NCBI GenBank assembly: GCA_024529925.1
Contig: JAFEUB010000735.1
Location: 2,484,501 to 2,548,500, forward strand
Length of the DNA: 64,000 nt
Direction: 5' to 3'
From: Ophthalmolycus amberensis
Lineage: Eukaryota > Chordata > Actinopteri > Perciformes > Zoarcidae
Below are positions 20,816-33,237 of this stretch, piece by piece (the first letter of the stretch is position 1; every line of letters starts with the position of its first letter). Position numbers and translations under genes: made by a program. Below the pieces are notes generated by a model. It saw only the letters and a program-made list of their open reading frames with translations, was not told where the DNA came from and did no database searches.

Positions 20816-23800
20816 TCAGATTGCTCCCAGTTCCTTGCTTTTGGCTCCGCCGTCTTCGTCGTCCTCCGCATCTGGGTCAACAGAGTGAAACTCTGCCACG
20901 TACAGGCTCTTATCGATGCAACTGGGGATGGGCTTAATGTCAGTGACCAGTTGATCCTCGATATTCTTCAGGTTGTAGCGATCTTCTGAAGTGATCAGAT
21001 TGATAGCCAGACCCAGATGACCGAAGCGCCCTGCGAGAGGAGAGACATAGTTTAGCTATGTTCATCATTAGCAGTAGTGTCATGAAGTCAAGCTGCCAGC
21101 TTTTGTAAAACAAAGCCCAATGTTTAGAGTGTGAGTACTTATATAGAAAGAGGTTAATCTTACCTGATCTTCCAATGCGGTGCAGGTAGGTCTCTGCATT
21201 TTTGGGGAAGTCGAAGTTGATGACCACATTTACTGCCTGGATGTCAATTCCCCGAGTGAACAGGTCTACAAGAAAATATACAAGTTGAACTTACTGATCA
21301 AAAATACTTTTGATTTCCACTTTATATTTAAAAACCCTGAACTCCCTTCACCTACCTGTGCAGACCAGGTTTCTGCACAATCCATTCCTGAAGTCATGGA
21401 ACACACGGTTCCTGTATTCTTGCATCATCTTTGCATGAATGTAGAAGCACGAATAACCCAGTTGGGTGATTTTCTTGGCCAGAAGCTCGACCCTCTGGGT
21501 TGAGTTGCAGAAGATGATGGACTGATTGATCTGAAGCTGAAATACAGATTTATGAAAATTGATGACTGAAGGAATAACTTTTTTTTTTTATACCTGCCGT
21601 CTCAGGTAGCATGTGGGCTACAGTTTATTTTAAGGCGGCCAAACTGCAGCTTGCATGCTCTATTAGGATACATTTTTTAAATTCCATTGTCATTACATTT
21701 TTCATCAAATTCTATAGATAGGGTATGCAAATCATTGCCCCAATATGAGAGCCAATCTCTTGAATTACAGGAACAAAACTGCACACAATAAATTAAAGGA
21801 CCGTTTAAAAATATTTTATATAAAGTTTGTTTCTGTTATATTTTGCAAGTAGGAGTTTATACAATGGATTAAATCCTTGATCACAAAAACAGTTCTATAT
21901 TGAGATATCAATATACATATATGATAATATTGTACATTTTCTATCAAATAACTTGTAAAACTTGTCTTTAAACTTTCAACCAGAGAAGGCTGAGTACTGC
22001 TTTTCTAGCATGATGTTCTCTTTAACTTTTCCAGGGTCTTAAGTTTCAAACTGGTACACACTTACCCGAGAGAACAGTGTGTTGAGACAGTGGACCTTTT
22101 GTCTTTCAGTCACATAGGCATAGTACTGAGTGATGCCCTTCAAGGTCAGCTCCTCCATCAGGTTGATCTCATAAGGCTTCTTCAGGTGCTTGCTCTGGAA
22201 GACAATCACAGCATATTATGAAACCAGATTGTATATTTTTTACCTCTTTTGTGAACATTACGTCCGTTATGAGTTCTCACCATGAATTTTTGCACACTGA
22301 TGGGAAACGTGGCAGAGTAGAGCAGAATCTGACGATCCTTTGGCATGAAGCTGATTATATCTTCTATCAGAACCACAAAGTCCTGGGACAGCAGCTTATC
22401 TGCCTGAGGAAAGGGAAATATAAAGAAAGGCCATTAAAAACAAAAAAACACAATATTGAAAGTGAATTTAGAAATTAAAAGAGACAAACTTACCTCATCC
22501 ATCACAATCAATTGGGCCTTATCCATTTTTGCCACACCCTTCTTGATAAGGTCCAGTATCCTGCCTGGAGTAGCAATCACTACATGCACTATTAGGAGAG
22601 GAGACGACACAAACGGCAAAGCATGTCAACTGCAAAAAGGACATTTCCTAACCACGGTCAACCGAAGTGGAATTAAGTAGAAATGGTGTGCTGTGGATAT
22701 ATCTTTATAGTTGGTAAAGTAAAAATAATAATAATTAAAAGCTTATAAAATTATATTTAAACTGAAATTTTCTAAAAGCAAGAGCAGGAATTGGTATGAT
22801 CTAATGCGCGAAGATAAGATAATCCTTTATTAGTCCCGCAGTGGGGAAATTTACAGGATCACAGCAGCAAAGTGGACAGTGCACACAAGGTACATGGTAA
22901 AAAAAAAGAGTCATGACTTCAATGACCAGATAGAAATATCCCATTAGAATTGCTTCTAGGAGAGAATTATCTACAATCGTCTTTATGGAAAAGTCCTTTT
23001 CATTATCTTTAATAACTGCACAAGTACCTGTCTCATCAAGACGCATGATGTCATCCCTCAGATTGGTGCCACCCGTGGTCGCCATGACCTTGACACCTCC
23101 TAGGTGCTTGCTGAGCTGAATGCTGATCTGGCTCATCTGCAGGGCCAACTCTCTTGTTGGCACCATTACTATGGCTGGATTGAGACAGAAATGGAAAGGA
23201 TGACCGAATAAATGGTTAAGCAGATTACAAAATATTTAATATAATTTCATAATACAAAAAGTCGATGTTGGTATATCCATCAGACGTCTGCAACTGTTTT
23301 AAAATGAGCACTTATCAGGGAGTGGTTACGTTAGACTTTCTTGTTGCTCGTCATTTTGACGGACAGTGTTGTAAAAATTCCATCATAATTAGTAGCAGTC
23401 ATTTAAATAAGACATAGGCTAAAGGCATATTGAAAATTAAATAAAAAAGGGCACTCAGATTGTAATACGATACCCTTTTAGTCAAATTTAGCGAATATCT
23501 ATTCACGGTTCGCTACCTGTTCTGTGTGTGCAATGGAAAAAAATAGTTCATACAGTTTTGTAAATGTGAAACAAAGTGAATTGGACTGAGCCACACCGAT
23601 CAGCAGCTGCACTTGATGTCATTTTTTTTTACATTGAATGAAGTTTCGAATTTCTTTGAATTTTGGACCGAGGACTTAGACAGCAGTGCTCGCAGTACTG
23701 TATTTTTTAAATAAGTAATACACCGAACAATATAGATTTAGAAGGGAAAATATGAACAGACACACGATATTGCTGTCACTTTTCATGTCAACACATTTTT

Positions 23801-24302
23801 TCCTGTATTTGCCTCGGACAGACAACTTTTATGGCCGTTTTAATTCTGTTCTGAAGCCTGAACCCTGAACCCACTCTCTGCTGCCGGACTGGACTTACCA
23901 GTCTCTCTGAACGTGGGATTTCCCGATCCTTAAAGCACTCGCTTCAACGGGGAAAACTGCACTCCGTTGCCATCATTGTTACAAAAAGTCCATCAGTGGC
24001 AGAAAATATTCGGGTAACGCAACATCTGCTAATCAGGCAGCGGCAACAGAAACTCACCCTGTATGTGATCCTTCTTCAGGTCTATCCTCTCCAGGAGAGG
24101 GATGAGGTAGGCTCCACTTTTTCCTGTGCCATTCTTGGCCCGAGCCAAAATATCTCTGCCTGACAGAGCGATGGGGATGCTTTCCTCCTTTTGGTAGACA
24201 GACAAGTCCAATCAGTACAATTGGTTAAAGTTCCTTGGACATGACTTAGTAACCTCACAATTTGCTACAGCCAAAATGGCCGATCATATTTCCTGGCAGA
24301 AG

Positions 24303-24335
<33 letters not shown>

Positions 24336-25334
24336 TAGCCATGGGAATGGGACGGGACAGAAGCGAAAATCCACTCCTGTGTCCCCCTCTACTTCACATA
24401 AACAAGAGGGCCCTACGTTCTAATCTCTTCACTAACCTGGACAGGGGACGGTTTCTCCCATCCCATTTCAAAGATTCCCATAAGCAGTTCCCGCTTTAGG
24501 CAGTAGTCTTCAAATTCATTTCCCTTGGTTGACGTCACATCCTGGGTGAACAGAGCAGAAACATATCAGATTACTGGTCAATAGCATTAAAAGACAACAC
24601 ACTTTCAGTGAGTCTAAAACGTGTAAAATTCAAAAAGTGGGAAGTGGAGTTATGAACTGTGAATCTGAATAATAATGTCTGCTAATTTAATGTTACCGTA
24701 CCGAAGTTCTCATCCTGGTGTCTCTTGGAGGAAGCTCCAGGCACTTCTTCCAGTCATCACCAAACCTAATTGCAAGAATTTGCATAATGTGTAAATGAAT
24801 AACACAAACATGGACAAAGGAGGGCTCTGAAATGTATTGAGGGCCCAAAACTATTTTTCAAGGTATATTACTCAAAGACTGGGATGCTGGATGGGAAAAG
24901 ACTTATTCATTTTCCTTCACAAGTAATGAAAACTTAAAATGTACTGGCCACGTCTAATAAAGTGCACAATGGCAAAAGAAATCCGTGATTCGTAGAGACT
25001 TCTATTTTTACGTTTGTCAAACCGGTTTGTGGTCAGCTTTATTGTTCTCTGGAAAGAAATTAGATTTACATTTTGCAGATCCTTGTATCAAGCAGTCATA
25101 CTGCAGAAGTGTTTAACTGAGAGATAAAACTAACTTTTTTTCAATGCAGGATTGAGAAAATTGAACTGGATCTTACTTAATGCCCCCACTGCTCTGAGGA
25201 ATGCTGGTCCTTTTCTGGAGGGCATTGGGCTGTTGGGCAGTCGGAAGGAGTCCCATCTGTCCTCTGAGCTGCCCATTTGCTGGTTTGTTCAATCCAAGCA
25301 TTGGTGCGGGGTTTGCTGTCCTTGCAGTAGCCAT
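20816..25334 (-). CDS. ddx6: DEAD-box RNA helicase DDX6 (Rck/p54)
   Basis: DDX6 is an ATP-dependent RNA helicase of P-bodies that links mRNA decapping, deadenylation and miRNA-guided repression. Eleven coding exons on the minus strand: 25334-25177, 24765-24702, 24541-24437, 24187-24058, 23174-23028, 22588-22494, 22403-22281, 22194-22066, 21536-21356, 21265-21164 and 21030-20816. They join in phase to 482 residues (human 483). Visible helicase motifs in order: Q motif GWEKPSPVQEESIP, motif I AKNGTGKS (about 126-133), PTRELAL, TPGR, DEAD (about 232-235), SAT in YSATFP, and HRIGRSGR (about 406-413). The N-terminus MATARTANPAPMLGLNKP matches the family. The fourth exon follows a poor acceptor (CTACCAAAAG). 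A noncoding first exon (about 26910-27060) and an acceptor at 25396 are likely, leaving a 1.5-kb intron in the 5'UTR. Confidence 0.97.
22818..22900. repeat. Short interspersed fragment in a ddx6 intron
   Basis: The motif TCCTTTATTAGTCCCGCAGT with GGGGAAATTTACAGGATC recurs widely in teleost genomes as I recall it. Only one copy is seen in this window, so the call rests on memory. Confidence 0.4.
24304..24330. repeat. Poly-T tract of 27 in ddx6 intron
   Basis: Uninterrupted T run between coding exons 3 and 4. Read lengths across such a run are error-prone. Confidence 0.9.
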
Positions 25335-26909
25335 GGGTTCAACACATTAACCGGCAATTTTCCTCAATGCGTTATATTTTCCTCGTCACCGATGTTCTGC
25401 TTAATGCACCAGTGTGTAAAAAAATAAAAACTTTTTCTTTCTCTATTTTTAAAGAATGTATTTTGTACACAATCTGACGTTCAAACCTCTTGAAAAGAAG
25501 AGGTCTGCGTATGAATTCTGTCTATTTACAAGACAACTCTCCAAAAAAGGGAGAAATTAACATTCATATGAATAAATAAATCAAATGTGACCAAAACAGT
25601 CTTTTCTTTCAAAAGCGGTTTGAAGGAGTACTCTTATCCTTGCTGTAATGATGATCCAGAATTTTCTTTTTGTGTTCTTTAACTATTTTGGATTTATCAG
25701 TCCAAGTGCTATGTTTACACATTCAAAATGGCCAGTAGTAAAATAACTTCTGCTTGGTCACAACCTTATGATTTGTTCATTTGACATCAAAAAAAGAAAA
25801 AGAAAAAAATCCACAAAAGGTCTTTGCTGTGGCTCAAAAAGAGTCACTCTGGCAATTTTGCTTTTATAGATGGATAGTCCACTTTAAATGTCTGTGGTTA
25901 TCTTGTTCCGGTTTCCTTCACTTCTGCAGCAAAAATGGAGATGACAGCCTGCAAAGTGCTTTGGGAATTGCCGATCAACAAAAAAATATCCAGGTTACCT
26001 GCCAGGAAATAAGCAAACAATCGTGGGCGGTTATTACAAAGCTTTAAAAACAACAACAACAACAGGCCACTTAACAATGACAAACCCAGACTAACGCTAC
26101 TAGATATCAGTTAAATACATTTCAGATGTGTGCGCATTAGCAGCGGCTAGCTTTGATACGTTAGACCGCAAACTGTTTTAAAAAGTAAAATGGTAAAAAA
26201 AAAAAAACGGCATACAAGTACGGTTAGGCAAGATTACAGTGCGACACGGTGGAGTCAACAGCATAATTTTGACATGAAAAACAATTCAAACAACTGAACT
26301 GGTGCGGCTTTGTTGTGATACTATGGGTACCAGCTAACCTAATGCTAACTGGAGCTAAAGTAACTATTAGTTAAAAGCTAAGAACTCAACCAACTGACGG
26401 ACCAAGTTGTATTGAAAGTTAGCTCGTTAACGTTAGCCACTGGACTTTTTTGTAACCTCATTGAACAAAACACAAAGTAATGCCAACCACCAGGATGTTG
26501 TCCCGTGGGCATCTACTGCCATGAACACTTTATTGCCAACGTCGATAACAAAGTTAGCCTAAAGTAAATTAATTAGTAACGTCAAGTTACGCCTGTAAAT
26601 GGCGTTAAAACTTTATGCATAGCAACGTGGCTTTGACCGTCCAGCTAGCATGCTAACACCAACGTAAAGTCTAGCTAGCGTGTTTGAAAAGGACCGTAAT
26701 TCAAACTTTTAATCGAGAAACCATGTGCGCAAAGGAAGCCTGACTGCAACCATTACTTTCGCAACCGTTATTTAAACACTTATTTAACCTGACCAAACGA
26801 TTGAGTTAGCATGCTAGTGTTAGCTTAGCCAGGCTGTGTTAACACAGGCTACACGGTAAATCAATAAGCATAATAATTGACTCTTACGCCACACGGAGAT
26901 AAATGTTAC

Positions 26910-27062
26910 CTTTACTTTGCAACGTCGACCGTTAGTCTTCCCCGCTGTGCCGTTGCTTAACGTTTCATCGGCAATTTAATTGAGTTTGGTAAACACTCGC
27001 TGTTTCGAGAAATCCACCGAGTTTTCACTCTTTTGTCTCTTCTTTCGGAATATTGACAATTC
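26910..27062 (-). other. Probable noncoding first exon of ddx6
   Basis: The donor AAAG|GTAACA has its last exon base at 26910, followed upstream by GC-richer DNA and a CCAAT box at 27121. The acceptor just before the ATG exon is at 25396 (TTAAGCAG). The start site is not visible directly. Confidence 0.5.
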
Positions 27063-27070
27063 AACATGGC
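27062..27070 (-). promoter_or_regulatory. YY1-type element near the ddx6 start site
   Basis: The coding strand reads GCCATGTTG, a match to the YY1 core (CCATNTT) in a short CpG-rich block. YY1 sites near the start are common in TATA-less housekeeping promoters. ATGGCC on the other strand is not the start of a reading frame of any length. Confidence 0.45.
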
Positions 27071-27930
27071 CGCGCGCTCGTTTTTGGGCTGGTTGTTTGC
27101 TCCGAAGGACCTCCCACTGACCAATCACAACACCGCTTTCAAATTCGCAAAAGTTGCTGCGGGATAAACGGACAAAATCCAGACAAAAGTGAATCTGTTG
27201 GACACATTTTATGTAAAAAATAATATATCAACAACTTTTGACAGTGATCAAATCACACACACGTGCGCACAGGCACTTATGCACACGAACACCTGAAAGG
27301 TACTGTGGACGTAGATTATTGTAAAAAAGGCATAAAGAAGGACATGAACTGTGCAATATTAAGCAGGTCAAGTTACATGGCCCAGTCTTATTGTAAGCAG
27401 ACTGGAATTTTAAAAGACTTAGGCTGTCCAAAATTGTATTTGTTGCCCTTCATTTCCTGCCATCTCTCTACAGTCCTCTATACAAAAAGTAAAGGCCAAA
27501 ATACATTTTTACAAAGACAGTCAGAGTTCACTGAGCTTAGGCCCATGCCCATCATTTACTGACTTTCCTTTATGTTCAGCCTCGATTGCATGTACAGTAG
27601 TGGCACATTTCTGTTGCTTCATAGTTGCATATGGAGAAATCCAGCAGTAGCTTGTCAGTTGCTAGTTTGGTCCCAGTCACAACAGCAGCTGGATGTGCAG
27701 GGAAGTAGCAGGCAGGCACTCTGTCCAGGCACCTAAACCCATGGAGGGGTGCATGTTTTTGCATGGAATCCAGGAAAAGAAGGCCAGCTTGTAGGGAATT
27801 CAGGTGCAGTCTTTTGCTGGTTTGTCATCCCATTTGCTGTGCCTTCTTTTGGATGTCCTTGTGGGCATTGAAGTCTCTTTTTTGGTTCACTGTGTGGAGG
27901 TAGTTGCAAATTGCACTCAACAATAACTGT
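27070..27930. other. Spacer and bcl3 3' untranslated region
   Basis: This lies between the ddx6 promoter and the bcl3 stop codon. Part must be the bcl3 3'UTR, but no canonical AATAAA was found on the coding strand, so the end of the transcript is unknown. No other gene was seen. Confidence 0.5.
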
Positions 27931-27933
27931 GAG

Positions 27934-30900
27934 CTAGTAAAATGGAGAATGGGAGGTGCTATGATGAGGGGTGTGTGGTGTAGTCAAAGGTGAACAACCA
28001 CGACTGTGGTTGGGAGATGGGGACCCTAAAGTGGAAGCAAAGACTACAACTTAGTAAAAAAGTATTAATCACAACATGTATCTGATTGTACCAGTCTGAG
28101 TGTGAACCTGTGTGCATAGGCTTACCATTATCTGTAACGCTACTCCCATGTGGTGAGACAGACACACAGTGTTGATCTTGAGCTCTAACCTGATTGGAGC
28201 CTCTCCCTCGTAACACATCTGCTATCTGCAAAACATTTACAGTTGAATGTCACAGTGATCTGTAAAAAGGTGACTCTTTAGTCAAACAACAACGTAATAT
28301 TGGTGGAGAAAAAACTGCACCATTTAGGTCTGTCCTCTAGAGGGAAGGATACACACATTTACTTTCCATTTCCAACCATTTCTTCCTACTATTCCAACCA
28401 GAGCTGAGTCAAGTCGATTTTGCAATTGTTTGCATTTGTTTGGTGGGAATTTCCACCGTAAAAATTACAGTAAGTGATTAGAAATTTGGACAATCACAAG
28501 GTACTTGTTCATTCTCAATTTGGCAACCTTTTGGTGTTCACTGTTTTCTCGACACTATCTGAATTGTCCTGAAGCAGCAACTCACAACCATAGAAAATGG
28601 CAAAAACAAACAATACTGTAAGAATGGAATTTTTGCATGGTCTGTGTTATTATGGATGTTTTTTTTTTTCTGTCAGCCTTTCGCTCACTTTCTTGTTCTT
28701 GGCCACCATAACAGGGGTGTCATTATGGTAGTTCTTGAGACTGCTGTCAGCTCCACTCTTCAGCAGCAGCCGCGCCGTGTCCACCTGACCTCGGCCACAG
28801 GCGCTGTGCAGGGCTGTGTTCCCACTGTATGACTGGCTGTTGACATCACAGCCTCTCTGCAAGAGAAAAACAAGAAGTTGAGACCGATGTGATTCATAAA
28901 GAAAGCCAAAGGAGACGCAGTTAAGCATAGAAAGTGAAACAGAAGATAGATCCATTCAGAGGGTAAGTTAGATCAGATCGGAGAGAGGAAGAAGAGACAA
29001 TGCTTTAAAAGGAGAGATTAAGAAAGGACAAAAGATAATTCTGTCCATGTACAACATCAGCTCTGATTATAGAGCTAAACTATGACTATTTTGCTCCAAT
29101 TCTTTGAAGGTCTTATCTTTAAGCTAGAAAAGAATGGGAAACTTAGTATGCAGCTTATGAGCTAGAAAGAGATAACCAGAGTTATCAAATAGAGCCGAGT
29201 CACAACCCTTCTCTCCCCTCCCTCCTCCCTGCCCACACACCCTCATTACCTCAATGAGGAAGTGGACCATGTCTGCGTTATTGCTCTCCACTGCGTGCAT
29301 GAGAGGACTCTGGCCACTCTTGATGTCCTGATTAGAGAGAAAAAAAAGCACCATGGGAAAAGTCAGAGGATGCACAGACGGTAAATGTCAAATTTGTGAT
29401 GTTGTGAAACTTAGTCAGTGCTGAGTCAGTGCAGCACAGGGACTGACCATAGCATTGATGTCAGCGCCTGCATCCAGCAGCATTCTGGACAAATCTTTCT
29501 GGCCACGCAGCACCGCCAGATGGAGAGGGCTCAAACCTGAGAAGAGTGACAAAGCAGAACCTGAGTTTCACAGTGAGCATATGCAAATACACATAGACAC
29601 ATACAGTGTGCGCAAATTGTGAATGCATATACACACTCCTGCCTGAAACTTGTACATACACTAACTCCACACACAGTATAAACTCTCAGAGACATAGGCA
29701 GTATATGGCACATTTTCCACACAAATGCAAAGTAGCAGTTTATTAACGGATGTCACATGAGAAGTACAGAATAGGAAATTTAAAACAAACATCAGGATTA
29801 TACAACTTTAAGGTGATTCAAAAGATGAAATAACTGACAGCGCAGGATGCTAGGGCAAGTAATCTTCTGTACCCAGAAACCCAATAAAAATGTCTCCTGT
29901 GCTGTGACATCACAGGCATACGATGGAGATGTGGCAATGTGACTAAACTACACCACAGAGGAAGGATATGTCCTCTGCTCTTCCCACCCACACACCCAAA
30001 AACAACCAACCCCATCTCTACCTGAACAAGAGTTCACATCCCCCAACAAACTAGTAAAGTAGTGGTTGTTCACCTATTTGACCATTTTACTACTTGCAAG
30101 TGTATTTTAAATGACTCTACATCAAAGTGTCTGCAATATCTAGATGTAAATCAAAACTGGGTCACAAACACAAGGAGTAAATGAGAAAAAGGCAGCTGAC
30201 GTTTTTTTTTATTTCATGAAAGTCAGCAATGCTGAGACAAAGTCTATTTGTTATATTCAGATCAAGCACTCTTAATTTGATAATGACTTTGCTTGTGTTC
30301 ACATCCTAAATCTTTCTTTGTCAAGAACAACTTCAATACAATACAGACGAGGGGGCTTCTTCTGTAGACTACAACTTACCCTCATAGTTTCTGATCTCCA
30401 AGCATGTGGAGGATTGGGAGAGAGAAAGCACAACGGACAGACAGTCACGCTGGTCATATTCGCAGCAGAGGTGGAGCGCTGTTTGTCCGTTACGGTCCAA
30501 GGCAGCAGGGTCGGCCCCATCTCTCAACAAAGCCTCCACCATGTTCGCCTGCTGGGTGATCACTGCCAGATGAAGGGGAGTCTGAGGGGGAGGATGAGAG
30601 CAAAAGTGACAGTTTAGACAAGCCAGTGTATTCAGGTCCATAACCACAAAAGTCGGTATATTGTCTCTCAAAATAGTTTCACACTGCAGCATGCAGTGTG
30701 AAACTATACTCAAAGACATCATCCCTCTGTCTTAGAATTTGAGATAAATATATTTCTTACCATTTATAGGTAGATGCCATTATTTCAAAACAAGTAGCTA
30801 TTATAGTGTCAATGTTCTGAATGAAAACTGTGAAATCCCAGATCCTGATTTCCACCAAATGTAATGAGATGGTTGCTACCCCAAGAATCTTTTGTTGATA

Positions 30901-32161
30901 ATCTCCACATTGCAAATCCAATAAAGGAACTGAGTTGAATAAGAAGATACCACTGATTTCTGTATGGTGAACATAAAGCAATGAGCCAGGAGACAGTTAG
31001 CTTAGCTGAAAAGACAGCGAGCCTGGCTCTATCTGAGGATAACCAAATCTGCCTACCAGCCCCTTTAATTAACACGGTATATCTTGTTATACAGTATGCC
31101 GGATTATTCCTGGGCTCTGTGCCGATAGGTATGAGTTTGTTACCTCTGGACAGAGTCATCACTGTTTCCAATCGTTATGCTAAACTAAACCAGCAGCTGG
31201 CTGTAGCTGCATATTTACTATTCAGACATGAGAGTGGCATGATCTCCTATATCACTCAGCAAGAAAGCCAAGTTGTTGAGATATTCTGCTGCCAGACAGA
31301 GAGACGAAGTACGAGTTTTAAAATCATAATATCCATGGTGAAAATAATGAATAACAGACAGGAAAAAATGTCAAGCTATGCATTTACAAAATCTTCTCAA
31401 TCATCACCACATTCTTGCAAGTGAGGTTGGAGGAAGAGCGTTATCATTTCTAGTACCGGTAAAGGCCTTCTTACATCACTAACCTGTTCTACGGGGGTCA
31501 GACACACAATAGGAACTAAGCCCGTAAGAACAGGCCAACGCCTTCTATAAATAAACAAGGAACTGTCTGGATCGATTATTGCTACTCCACGATAGCAGGC
31601 GATCATGAGGTGCAGGCACATGTGCTCCATGCCTATTCCCAATATACACAAACACACCTAACACGTACGTGCACGTACGCAATGCCGATATTCATAGTTG
31701 TCAGCAATCAAATCAAAGTCCAAAAAGTAGCTGACTGGAAAAGACAAACAACATCAACAACAAGAACCAAAGCAGGAGACTGTATGATTCATTATAAATT
31801 AGGGGGAACCTGTTCTGAGAGACAAACAGCCTGCAAGTACAGGAAAAACAAAAATGACACAGTTCACCCGGAGTTTTCCTGGATGAACCCACTACGGTAA
31901 GTGCTGAATGAGTTCACTTGAGCAATCTAGGATGTTCCTTTGTGTGAGATCAGCATGTATCATCCTGTTGGTAATTATATCAACTCTGGCCAGGGAGGGC
32001 ACTGACAACCTTCTATTCAAATGAAGCAATGCAATATTTCAGTCATAAAAGGAAGTTTTTTTAAACTGGACTTTTTAGCTGCTTTTGAGGTTACACAATA
32101 AACGCAGCAATCAGGAACAAGTTGTGGCTCCAAGTTTCTCTTTTGCTATACTGTTACTGTA

Positions 32162-32211
<50 letters not shown>

Positions 32212-33194
32212 GTACGTGTGTGTGTATGTGTGTGCTGTGGGTTTGTTCCAGTAAAGACTATTAAAAAAATGTAGTCTTGCAGTGTCTTTGTGGAATTCCT
32301 ACAGTGTTTCAATGCCATGTGTTCCTCCCCTCAGCTCCTGTTTCCCTGAATCCTGTGACTCACACACACACACATACGGATTAAAAAAACACACACCAAA
32401 GTGAACAAACAAACACACACACACACATTCATTCATTTTCCCATGGAAATGTACGTTTTTTTTAACTTCCCATAATCAGTCATTGTGAAAAGCTGCACTA
32501 CAATTTTGACCCACACAGCACTGAAGAAATGTGTGTGGTAGAATCCTCTTCAATGATTTCCAGAACTAAACAAATTACCTTCCACAGTGAGGCCTTGTAA
32601 GGCCTTCAAAATAGACCTCTTAGAGTTGGCAGAGTCTAGCTGTGGCTTCCTGTAAAGGATTTTAGAGTGACTAAAACAAAAAATCCAGCAAGATAAGAGG
32701 AAGGGAGTGAGGGGGGTGCAGGGCGGAGAGACGGAGGAATGAGGAAGAAACGGAAGCAGCAGAGGGGAGTCCAGGGGAAAGACGGGATAACAAGGGAAAA
32801 TCCCTTCTCTTTCCCCTGGGTCTGTCCCTGCACACTTGCATTCCTGCAAAATAAGTGGATCAACATGAAGGAGGTAAAAAGATGAGAGGAGAATTCTGGG
32901 CATGAAGACCAGCCCCGGGCTGTAGGCTGTGCCAAACACAAAGAAGGGTGCAAGGCAACACGAACAGACAGAGAGTATTCTTCTGTAGTGAACACTAGCA
33001 AGCCTTTTGCACAAATAAACATCACACGCTTTTACGTCAGTGTTGTTGACAGTTATACTGATAGCATCAGCCAGCTCGTTAGTTATGGTTACAAACCCTA
33101 AATTCTCATAAGGTATGTGCAGCGAGAGATAAGAAAAAAGACAGTACAACGAGACAGAGAGAGACAGCACGAGAGACAGAGAGAGAGACAGCAC

Positions 33195-33237
<43 letters not shown>

